Source: an uncultured Bacteroidales bacterium
GTDB taxonomy: Bacteria > Bacteroidota > Bacteroidia > Bacteroidales > Paludibacteraceae
Assembly (NCBI GenBank): GCA_937910305.1
Contig: CALEPS010000048.1
Span: 1 to 8,019 of the forward strand
Direction: 5' to 3'
DNA: 8,019 nucleotides
Both the position numbers and the translations under genes were made by a program. The notes beneath the pieces are model-generated. The model saw only the letters and a list, made by a program, of their open reading frames with translations, ran no database searches and was not told where the DNA came from. This document shows positions 1-6,749 of this stretch, one piece after another. Position 1 is the first letter of the stretch, and each line of letters opens with the position of its first letter.

Positions 1-351
1 ATATTGACTACCAATGAAGGTCTGTTCAACGCAGGTCTGACTTCTACGAATAGCTTAGTCCTTAATGGCGGCGAGTTTAGAGGAACGACTGCCATCACAA
101 TCTCCGGTGGAACGGCTGCGATCAACCGCGGTACCATCGAAGGCACAGCATGTGGTTTGAAAGTCACTGACGACGGTACGGCTACGGTGAAGAAACTGGC
201 TGCTATCAAGGGAGGAACATATTCTGCACAACAAACCGGAGGTACATTGACCATCGAGTGCGGTAAGTTTGATGGGGCGCTGAACGGTACGATCGACTTC
301 ACTTCCGGTTATTTCAAAGACAAGGCGCATGCTGCGAATGTAGCAGCAGGC
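1..351 (+). other. Beta-helix-like Gly/Thr-rich domain at the start of the surface protein
   Basis: The translation shows short, regularly spaced segments such as LNGGEFRG, ISGGTAAINRGTIEG, IKGGTYSAQQTGGTLTI and CGKFDG, followed by FTSGYFKD. The loose period of roughly 15-25 residues, with GG turns and alternating hydrophobic residues, is the pattern of a right-handed beta-helix (pectate-lyase-like fold) used in many Bacteroidales surface proteins. It begins before the window, so the number of coils is unknown. A second small unit follows (about 439-600), reading VCRIGDVSYSTLEAALAYAN. This resembles the element that often introduces such helices ('G..Y.TL..A...A'). The fold is inferred from pattern alone. 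Confidence 0.55.
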
Positions 352-3300
352 AAAGACTGGATGCAACTCACCAACGGCGTGGAGTATAACGAAGGCTATC
401 GTTTCTTCTTAGGTAACTCTGAAACGGGTAAGACTAACGGTGTCGGCGTCTGCCGCATCGGGGATGTGTCTTATTCAACCTTGGAGGCGGCGCTCGCTTA
501 TGCGAACAACAAACCGGATGAAGAGTTGGTTATCTTCATGACGAATCACTATACGCTTCCCGCCGGTTATTATACTTTGCCCGCCAAGGCAACTCTGGTA
601 GTGCCGATGAGCGATGAGCAGGCAAAGATTAACCTGACAGCACCGCGTTTGGTGTACAATGATGTAAATGATGTAGAAGCCAATAAATACATCAACAATA
701 TCCCGTCTGAGTTCCGCTGTTTGACTTTCGCTAAAGGCGTGAACATGGATGTGTTTGGTAAGATTGAATTGACCTGTACGCAATATCAGAGCAATGAGGC
801 ATACACCAGTCAGCCGGTAGGCGCGTATGGCCATTTGGTGATGGAAGAAGGTAGCCACATGACCTTAATGGACAAATCGGAACTCCGCGCATGGGGATTC
901 ATGACCGGTAAGGGAGAGACGGACGCACGCCGTGGTGCTACCGTCCGCGAGATGTTCCAGATGGGCGACTGGAAAGGTGCTATGACATCTGTCATGATTA
1001 CCGGAATGGGAACACCACTTGGTATTACTGATTATAGTAGTTATAAGATATTCCCTGTTACCCAGTATTTTATCCAGAATGTTGAATCTCCCGTCAAGTA
1101 CCATCCGGGCGCATTGCTCTCAACCTCAGCAGCAGTGTCTGAAGGTGTGGGGGGTATGAGTATCTCTATGGCAGCAACGGATATCGCTATCGTAGGTGTC
1201 AGTGGTCAGGATTCGGCTATCTTCCTCATGGATATTGCTGCCGATGCGGATAACACATGGGTGCGCAAATGGTACGACGCAGAGAATGATGTTCAAGTAT
1301 ATGATATTAACTCCGGTGCACATATCGGTTCGATGGAACTGGATATGGGAGGATTGAGTTTGGGCAACATCTCTGTTCCTGTAAAACTCAATTCGGCTAA
1401 ATTTGACCTGCCTATCACTTCCAATATGAAGATCCACTTGTTGACAGGCGGAATGGACTTTGAACAAAATACGAGTTTGTTACCGGGAGCGGAAGTAGAA
1501 GTGGATAAAGAATCTACGGTCTCCATCTCCAAAGATAGTTCTGATCCGGAGCATACCGGTGCAGTGTATGTGTACGATCAAGCGCAATGGGAACAATACG
1601 CGTTCTGCGGATCGGCAAAAAGTCCGGGTACGCCTGCATACACCAAAGTCGTTCGATATACGCCGAGTGCCAAAGGACAACCTGCCATAAGGAAAGAGGA
1701 CTCAAAACCTGCTTCTGCTAAAATCAATGTGCATGGTACATTCAATACCAAAGACGGCTATGTATATACCTCTGAAACAGGCGCAAACATCTTCTCTAAT
1801 AACGAAGACGCTGGAACTTTCATCTTCAATAATGCAGCAAGCGAAGCAGGTGAAAGAACTGTGTATCAAATAAAAGGATTAGGAAATAGTACCAGCCATT
1901 ATAAACCCCTGACTTTCACTTGCGCCAAATTGAAGAACAGCGATGATAGCGATATTTCTTATACGGCAACAACGAGTGCTATTCCGGGCTTTGCATTCAT
2001 CTATCGCGATGGCAAATGGCAAGAGCCGGTAAACGAGGAAGCAGGAACCGCTACGTTTAATATGGATTGCTATACGGCGGAGATCAGTATGGCTGCATAT
2101 CAGGAGATTATAGGAGATGAGGAACATCAGGAAAACCAGCTGAAAATAGCCATCTACCATGCGCCGGATAATATCGCCGAGTATCTGATGGCTTCGGTTG
2201 TGGCTGCAAGCTCTGATGAGGAAATAAGTATTGAAACTTATGAGTCGAATAAAGCGCATTATGATGAGGAGTATAGCATAGCAAAAGAAGTTACTGCTCT
2301 CCAAGAAGCAGGTTACGATTTAGGGCCGGCTGTACAGAAACTATTAATCAAACCGCAAGAGTGGGTGGAGATAGCAGGCACAGTACATGCGAAATTTGAT
2401 ATGTTTGTGGATGAGTTTGGAGAACAATATGCGCAAGGAGTAAAGGAGGGAAACTACGACCTCTGCGAAGAAGCAGTAACCGCATACGGAGAGTATTTCT
2501 CGGCTCAGTTAACTCACCCCTATGCAGAGAGTGTCGAAGGCAATGCCGATCATACCTATTCTGATGCTGACGGAGCAGGAAGACTCTTTATTCGTGTTGG
2601 TGATAACTGCCAATGGTGGGAAGTGGAGAAAAAAGATAACCTCTACCACTGCATCCATCCGCAAAACGATACTTATTACGAATGGGAATCGAATATTAAC
2701 GAAGAGACAGGTGTTGATGAAGGCGAATGGAAAGAAAAACGCTTTAACATCACTTGGAAAAACTGGGATGGTACTATTATCGAAACGGCTGATGAAGATG
2801 GAACCCTGCATGACAGTTACAAAGTGCCCTACGGCACAGTGGCAGAGTTCTTGGGTACCAACCCGACCCGCGAAGCAAAGGTTGACTATACCTATGACTT
2901 CACAGGTTGGTCTCCGGCTCTTGACTCGGTTAAGAGTGACGTTACCTATACGGCTACTTATACTCAAAAACCGCGTACTTACACCATCATCTTCCTTAAC
3001 GAAGGTGGTGTGGAGATCGAGCGTCAGTTCCTGACTCTCAATGAATGGCCTGTATGCGAGAATGCGCCTACCAAAGTAGGTCATACTCTGGAATGGACAC
3101 CTGCTATTGCTGCAGTAACCGGCGAGGCTACTTATACCGCCAAATGGTTGGAAGAGGCTCCCGAGAAGTATGAGATTACCTTCTTCGATTATGATGGTAA
3201 AGAGATTCTACAGCAAGACAGTGTTAACGTAGGCGAGACACCCGAAAAACCGGCAACTCCCACGGGAAAAACGGCTACCGACGAGTTCACCTATGTCTTC

Positions 3301-5733
3301 GATCATTGGTCACCGGATGTAGAACCCGTTTCTATCGACGGTCCAAAATCCTATACCGCTGTTTATCGCGAGGTAGCGAAGACTTATACGGTTACGTTCC
3401 TTGATGAGCCTGGAAACAAGATCGAGTCGAATCAGTATGCGTACGGTGAGACACCAGTCTGCTCTGCAACTCCTACCAAAACGGCTGATGTGCAATATAC
3501 CTATAAATTTGCATGGGATCCGCAGATACAGACGGTGATGGGTGATGCTACCTACAGGGCTGTCTTCACGCCGGAACATAATATCTACACCGTTACCCTC
3601 AAAGCCAATCCTTCGGGCGCATGTACGTTCGCGGGCGCAGGTTCTTATGAGTATGGTACACAAATATCTATCTCCAGAACGGATAACAGCGGCTATACCT
3701 TCCTTAACTGGACGGATGCAGAGGGTAATATAGTATCATCTCTTCCTGCCACTATCTCCGGTGACATCTGTCTTGTGGCTAACTTCGAGGTTGCAAATCC
3801 GGATTATACGATTACATGGAAGAGCGAAGACGGTAATACAACCTATAAGGAAGTAGGTCAGAAAGCCGGTACGGCTACTACCTTTACCGGTACTACGCCG
3901 ACCAAGGAAGCCACAGCAGACAAGACCTTCACCTTCTACGGCTGGTCAACGGCTGCTAATGGTGGCGGAACGATCTACAAGAACGGTATGACGCCGAAGG
4001 CTGCGGGTGATGCAACGTACTACGCTTATTTCAATGAGGAGGTACGCAAGTATACCGTCGCTTGGAAGAACGAGAACGGTGCGGATATTGAGGTGGATTA
4101 TAACCAGCCGTATGGTGCTGTGATAGAGTATAACAGTGCTACTCCTACCAAATCGCCGGATGCTCTGTATAGCTATACCTTCGATGGTTGGGCGGACAGC
4201 AAGGGCGGCGATGTCGTTTCCCTGCCGGCTACTGTCACTGGTAATGCGGCTTTCTATGCTCATTTCAATGCCGTTTCGGTTGTACCTGTTGTAGAGGAGA
4301 CGCTCATAGAGGCTGGAGGCGCAGGAGAAGACGAAGTAACGATTAGTGATCCTGTGGAGGCTGACCGCCTTATTGTTCACGAGGATGGTAAAGTGACGAT
4401 TACTGCTTCTGCTATAGTAGATGAGTTTATCATCGAGTCCAACGGAACCAACTCCGGCGAAGTTATCGGAGCAGCGAACATAACTGCCGTTGATGCTTAC
4501 TTCGATCTGGAGATGGAGATGGACGCTCTCACATGGTATGCAGTGGCTGTGCCTTGGGAGGTAGATGCGACAAACGGTATCATCGTGAATGGTTCGCCTC
4601 TGCGTCTCGTAACGGATATCGATGTGCTTTATTACGATGGTGCATCCCGTGCCGCAAATGGTACAGGAGCGGGAATCAATAACTGGAAATATGTTGCAGA
4701 ACAAGGTGATAAGACGCTCTATCCGGGTACGCTTTATATGATTTATCTGGCTAATCCGACATCTAAGATCCGTTTCCAGAAGAAAGCAGGAGCAGATGTG
4801 TTGACAACAACTCTTAGTGTCCATTCCTATGCTTCTACAACCGGCTCAGACATCGATGCCGGATGGAATGGTATCGCTAACCCGTCTCTCTTCCATGCCT
4901 TTATCAATGCGAATGCTGATACCTACTATGGAGACCATGCTGCTCACGAACAATACTGGGGACAGAAATATATACCTGCTCAAAGTCGCTATGATGGCAT
5001 CAATATGAAAGAAGAAGACCTGATTGTTGGCGAGCCTGTCTTCGTGCAAGTAGAGGCTGATAAGGATAATGTAGTAGCAGAGACTACCAACGGCAGTTTT
5101 GCTGCTCCTCGCCGCCGTGCTCCGCGGGTGGATAATGCGTACTACGAGGTACATATCTCTGCCGGTGAGGCATATACCGACCGTATCTATCTCCAGACTC
5201 TGGAAGACAAGGAGGATCGTTACGTCATCGGTCTCGATCTCGCGAAGGCTGGTGTCAGCAACAAGGTAGCGCAGATGTGGGTGAACCGCTATAATGCCAA
5301 ACTCTGTGTCAACACCACCGCTCCGGTAGGCAAGACCGCTACCTATCCGTTGGGTATCTCTATCCCGGAGAACGGAACCTATCAGATCTCTTCAGCAACG
5401 GAGATGCAGAACAACCAGCCACCCTTCGGTCATCCTCTGGAGCATCGGCAACGAAACGAACGAGCAGGGCTACCCCAACCTCTACTACATCTCACAGCAC
5501 CTGACGGATGTCTGCCATGCCGAGGATCCGACCAGGCCTACGACCTTCGGTTCCAACATAGCCTGGGCTTCGGAACAGGATTTCCGGAACACGATGGACA
5601 TCTTTGGCTACAATTACAAGCCACACCTCTACGCCAAGTTCCACGAGGCCAACCCCGGCAAGCTCTACCTCGGCAGCGAGACCGCCTCAACCATCAGCAC
5701 AAGAGGAGTGTATTTCTTCCCGATCGAGGATAA
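1..5733 (+). CDS. Large InlB-repeat surface/adhesin-like protein, partial at 5' end, 3' end replaced after about 5415
   Basis: The frame is open from base 1 (ATA TTG ACT...) with no plausible start, so the N-terminus and any signal peptide lie outside the window. Real protein runs to about 5415, roughly 1,800 residues. In order: a Gly/Thr/Ser-rich beta-helix-like part (to about 350); a beta-rich body (to about 2050); a charged, helix-prone insert (about 2090-2500); a W/Y/C-rich linker; seven InlB/Listeria-Bacteroides repeats (2743-4275); and a C-terminal module with WYAVAVPWEV, APRRRAPR and YPLGISIPENGTYQI. Such proteins are exported to the Bacteroidales surface and presumed to act in adhesion or polymer binding; no enzymatic motif is visible and the ligand is unknown. 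From about 5416 to the stop at 5733 the frame is nonsense, being the wrong frame of a GH2 gene. A C-terminal sorting domain, expected for type IX secretion, is therefore missing. Family placement rests on the repeats and C-terminal style; exact function is not known. Confidence 0.85.
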   Translation: MLTTNEGLFNAGLTSTNSLVLNGGEFRGTTAITISGGTAAINRGTIEGTACGLKVTDDGTATVKKLAAIKGGTYSAQQTGGTLTIECGKFDGALNGTIDFTSGYFKDKAHAANVAAGKDWMQLTNGVEYNEGYRFFLGNSETGKTNGVGVCRIGDVSYSTLEAALAYANNKPDEELVIFMTNHYTLPAGYYTLPAKATLVVPMSDEQAKINLTAPRLVYNDVNDVEANKYINNIPSEFRCLTFAKGVNMDVFGKIELTCTQYQSNEAYTSQPVGAYGHLVMEEGSHMTLMDKSELRAWGFMTGKGETDARRGATVREMFQMGDWKGAMTSVMITGMGTPLGITDYSSYKIFPVTQYFIQNVESPVKYHPGALLSTSAAVSEGVGGMSISMAATDIAIVGVSGQDSAIFLMDIAADADNTWVRKWYDAENDVQVYDINSGAHIGSMELDMGGLSLGNISVPVKLNSAKFDLPITSNMKIHLLTGGMDFEQNTSLLPGAEVEVDKESTVSISKDSSDPEHTGAVYVYDQAQWEQYAFCGSAKSPGTPAYTKVVRYTPSAKGQPAIRKEDSKPASAKINVHGTFNTKDGYVYTSETGANIFSNNEDAGTFIFNNAASEAGERTVYQIKGLGNSTSHYKPLTFTCAKLKNSDDSDISYTATTSAIPGFAFIYRDGKWQEPVNEEAGTATFNMDCYTAEISMAAYQEIIGDEEHQENQLKIAIYHAPDNIAEYLMASVVAASSDEEISIETYESNKAHYDEEYSIAKEVTALQEAGYDLGPAVQKLLIKPQEWVEIAGTVHAKFDMFVDEFGEQYAQGVKEGNYDLCEEAVTAYGEYFSAQLTHPYAESVEGNADHTYSDADGAGRLFIRVGDNCQWWEVEKKDNLYHCIHPQNDTYYEWESNINEETGVDEGEWKEKRFNITWKNWDGTIIETADEDGTLHDSYKVPYGTVAEFLGTNPTREAKVDYTYDFTGWSPALDSVKSDVTYTATYTQKPRTYTIIFLNEGGVEIERQFLTLNEWPVCENAPTKVGHTLEWTPAIAAVTGEATYTAKWLEEAPEKYEITFFDYDGKEILQQDSVNVGETPEKPATPTGKTATDEFTYVFDHWSPDVEPVSIDGPKSYTAVYREVAKTYTVTFLDEPGNKIESNQYAYGETPVCSATPTKTADVQYTYKFAWDPQIQTVMGDATYRAVFTPEHNIYTVTLKANPSGACTFAGAGSYEYGTQISISRTDNSGYTFLNWTDAEGNIVSSLPATISGDICLVANFEVANPDYTITWKSEDGNTTYKEVGQKAGTATTFTGTTPTKEATADKTFTFYGWSTAANGGGTIYKNGMTPKAAGDATYYAYFNEEVRKYTVAWKNENGADIEVDYNQPYGAVIEYNSATPTKSPDALYSYTFDGWADSKGGDVVSLPATVTGNAAFYAHFNAVSVVPVVEETLIEAGGAGEDEVTISDPVEADRLIVHEDGKVTITASAIVDEFIIESNGTNSGEVIGAANITAVDAYFDLEMEMDALTWYAVAVPWEVDATNGIIVNGSPLRLVTDIDVLYYDGASRAANGTGAGINNWKYVAEQGDKTLYPGTLYMIYLANPTSKIRFQKKAGADVLTTTLSVHSYASTTGSDIDAGWNGIANPSLFHAFINANADTYYGDHAAHEQYWGQKYIPAQSRYDGINMKEEDLIVGEPVFVQVEADKDNVVAETTNGSFAAPRRRAPRVDNAYYEVHISAGEAYTDRIYLQTLEDKEDRYVIGLDLAKAGVSNKVAQMWVNRYNAKLCVNTTAPVGKTATYPLGISIPENGTYQISSATEMQNNQPPFGHPLEHRQRNERAGLPQPLLHLTAPDGCLPCRGSDQAYDLRFQHSLGFGTGFPEHDGHLWLQLQATPLRQVPRGQPRQALPRQRDRLNHQHKRSVFLPDRG
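2089..2742 (+). other. Charged helix-prone insert and W/C/Y-rich linker inside the surface protein
   Basis: The protein is beta-rich elsewhere, but here it becomes Glu/Ala/Lys-rich. Stretches such as MAAYQEIIGDEEHQENQLKI, SIAKEVTALQEAGYDLG and YDLCEEAVTAYGEYFSAQL look alpha-helical. After about 2550 comes a compact aromatic segment with RLFIRVGDNCQWWEVEKKD and YHCIHPQNDTYYEWES, containing two cysteines and many aromatics, which leads into the first InlB repeat. Base composition is lower than in the flanks in places (19 G+C of 60 at 2221-2280). I do not recognise a named domain; the region may be a helical stalk or an inserted module. Confidence 0.5.
2743..4275 (+). repeat. Seven tandem InlB-type (Listeria-Bacteroides) protein repeats
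   Basis: Seven consecutive units of about 64-82 residues: 2743-2973, 2974-3165, 3166-3378, 3379-3582, 3583-3801, 3802-4047 and 4048-4275. The shared skeleton is a first strand (YTITW, YTIIF, YEITF, YTVTF), a D/N-G turn, a middle TPTK/NPTRE segment, an aromatic-GW strand (FTGWSP, FYGWST, FDGWAD) and a closing 'ATYTA.Y' or 'AFYAHF' strand. This is the beta-grasp-like B-repeat of Listeria internalin B, abundant in Bacteroidetes surface proteins, where it probably acts as a spacer or binding stalk. Unit 5 (Y-E-Y-G-T, FLNWTDAEG) is the divergent type. The units are well diverged, so the array is old and not a recent DNA-level duplication. Confidence 0.9.
4276..5415 (+). other. C-terminal module of the surface protein, cut before its end
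   Basis: After the last repeat the protein passes through an acidic segment (GGAGEDEVTISDPVEADRL) into a beta-rich module containing LTWYAVAVPWEV (about 4528-4563), LYPGTLYMIYL, DAGWNGIANPSLF, EPVFVQV, AAPRRRAPR (5101-5127), YYEVHISAG and YPLGISIPENGTYQI. From general knowledge of large Bacteroidales surface proteins, this type of module normally precedes a short type IX secretion sorting domain. Here it stops at about 5415, apparently tens to about a hundred residues before the natural end, because of the junction. Confidence 0.6.
5405..5420. other. Junction between two unrelated coding segments
   Basis: Up to ATG CAG AAC AAC (5404-5415) the frame beginning at base 1 makes sense. From AGC CAC CCT TCG (5417 on) the frame shifted by +1 gives SHPSVILWSIGNE, the acid/base region of GH2 enzymes, and the first frame becomes nonsense. 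No inverted repeats, target duplication or transposase accompany the switch. GH2 proteins usually read R-N/S-H-P-S here, so a short shared CAG at about 5416-5418 may mark the join. G+C content and codon choice also change at this point. Confidence 0.8.
5416..5733 (+). other. Out-of-frame tail of the surface-protein ORF, not real protein
   Basis: The final 105 or so codons of the first open frame (GHPLEHRQRNERAG... to LPDRG) are Pro/Arg/Leu/Gln-rich and unlike the rest of the protein. They lie over the GH2 catalytic region, which reads sensibly in the next frame. This part is a by-product of the junction and should be removed from any function or fold prediction for the surface protein. Confidence 0.85.
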
Positions 5734-6667
5734 TCCAAGAGGCAGGGAATTCTGCGAAAAGGACTTCCAGATCAGTTCCTACGACCTTCACACAGTCCCC
5801 TGGGGCCAGGTCCCCGAAGAGGAGTGGAAGTATGAGGATGAGAATCCCAGCTGCCTCGGAGAATTCGTCTGGACCGGCTATGACTATCTCGGAGAGCCTA
5901 CTCCTTATAACAATGACTTTACAATACTGGACAATTTCCAGGACCCGGCCACCCGTGCCAAGGCAGAGAAAGAACTGGCAGAAAAGGGTTCCGTCTCCAC
6001 TCCGTCCAGGAGTTCCTATTTCGGAATAATCGACCTGGCCGGCTTCCCCAAGGACCGGTTCTGGCTTTACCAGGCTCGCTGGTCCGACAAGACTGTGCTT
6101 CACATCCTGCCGCACTGGAACTGGGAAGGCAAGGAAGGCCAGGTGATCCCGGTCCATGTCTACACCAACTGTGACAAGGTAGAACTCTTCGTCAACGGAG
6201 AGTCAAAGGGCTTGCTCGAGCGCGCTGACAAGCAATACCGTCTCCGCTGGGACGACGTGGTCTACCAGCCCGGAAAGGTAGAGGCTGTGGGCTGGAAAGA
6301 CGGCCGGAAGGTTGCCACAGAGACAATAAAGACTGCAGGCCTGGCCCGAAAGATCAAACTAAACCTTGAAAAAGGATTCGGCGAAGGAGACCTGTTCTAC
6401 GTCGACGTGAAGATCACTGACAAGAAGGGCAATTTTGCTCCGACTGCCGGCAACGAACTGAAATTCAGCGTCAAGGGCCCGGGCGAGATACTGGCCTTAG
6501 ATGCCTGTGACCCGACCTGCCTCACTCCGTTCCGCAGCGACAGCATCAATGCTTTCAACGGCCTGGCTTCGGTCATCATCAAGACCAAGCCCGGGGCTAA
6601 AGGCAAGATCGTCGTGACCACCACGTCCGACGGACTGAAAAAAGGACGGACCAGAATCAAACTATAA
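5417..6667 (+). CDS. Family 2 glycoside hydrolase (beta-galactosidase-like), N-terminal half missing
   Basis: Exo-acting retaining glycosidase, probably a beta-galactosidase or a related beta-glycosidase, likely periplasmic or surface-exposed and used in glycan breakdown. About 416 residues remain of a family usually 800-900 long: the jelly-roll, Ig-like and first half of the TIM barrel are absent. Visible: SHPSVILWSIGNE with the acid/base Glu at 5453-5455; LYLGSETAS with the nucleophile Glu at 5678-5680, 75 residues later, close to the spacing in E. coli LacZ; FVWTGYDYLGEPTPY (about 5864-5908); SSYFGIIDLAGFPKD and LYQARW closing the barrel; a DUF4982-like domain from about 6080 (VYTNCDKVELFVNGESKG); and a GH2 C-terminal Ig-like domain (about 6345-6660; LTPFRSDSINAFNGLA). 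The first in-frame ATG (5594) is inside the catalytic domain and is not a natural start. The stop is 19 bases before the next gene, suggesting an operon. Substrate cannot be fixed, since half the active site is missing. Confidence 0.88.
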   Translation, partial: SHPSVILWSIGNETNEQGYPNLYYISQHLTDVCHAEDPTRPTTFGSNIAWASEQDFRNTMDIFGYNYKPHLYAKFHEANPGKLYLGSETASTISTRGVYFFPIEDNPRGREFCEKDFQISSYDLHTVPWGQVPEEEWKYEDENPSCLGEFVWTGYDYLGEPTPYNNDFTILDNFQDPATRAKAEKELAEKGSVSTPSRSSYFGIIDLAGFPKDRFWLYQARWSDKTVLHILPHWNWEGKEGQVIPVHVYTNCDKVELFVNGESKGLLERADKQYRLRWDDVVYQPGKVEAVGWKDGRKVATETIKTAGLARKIKLNLEKGFGEGDLFYVDVKITDKKGNFAPTAGNELKFSVKGPGEILALDACDPTCLTPFRSDSINAFNGLASVIIKTKPGAKGKIVVTTTSDGLKKGRTRIKL

Positions 6668-6686
6668 ATTACAAAATACGCCTATT
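6668..6686 (+). promoter_or_regulatory. Short intergenic gap, GH2 to S9 peptidase
   Basis: Nineteen A/T-rich bases separate the GH2 stop (TAA, 6665-6667) from the first ATG of the peptidase. There is no Shine-Dalgarno-like purine run, no terminator hairpin and no room for a full Bacteroidetes promoter (TTTG, then TAnnTTTG). An A/T-rich, SD-free leader is common in this phylum and supports cotranscription. Confidence 0.5.
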
Positions 6687-6749
6687 ATGGACATGAAACG
6701 GACTATTTTGATTGCAGCAGCTACTCTGATGTGTATTGCTGCAGCAGGA
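6687..6749 (+). other. Signal peptide of the S9 peptidase
   Basis: Residues 1-21 show K4-R5, then a hydrophobic core ILIAAATLMCIAAA and a small-residue A-A-G end before Q-E, a good signal peptidase I site. The Cys at position 16 is preceded by Met and sits inside the core, so a lipoprotein signal is unlikely. The protein is expected in the periplasm or beyond. Confidence 0.75.

Noticed and set aside
4..6. TTG at base 4 as a translation start of the surface protein
   Set aside because: The frame is open to base 1 and the sequence begins inside a beta-helix with no signal peptide, so this is an internal Leu codon.
2509..3084. Antisense and alternate-frame openings around the first InlB repeats
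   Set aside because: The sense frame carries the W/C-rich module and repeats 1-2; the other frames show no domain.
3946..4824. Long antisense open frame (292 codons) opposite the end of the repeats and the C-terminal module
   Set aside because: The sense frame is clearly protein-coding with recognisable repeats. The antisense product is Arg/Ile/Ser/Cys-rich without domain or signal, as expected of a shadow frame.
5405..5420. Junction as a phase-variation or programmed frameshift site
   Set aside because: There is no homopolymer, slippery sequence or invertible repeat, and the two sides encode unrelated proteins each missing a large part.
6729..6740. Lipobox at the Cys of the S9 signal peptide (TLMC)
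   Set aside because: Met directly before the Cys does not fit a lipobox, the Cys lies inside the hydrophobic core, and a good A-A-G signal peptidase I site follows.
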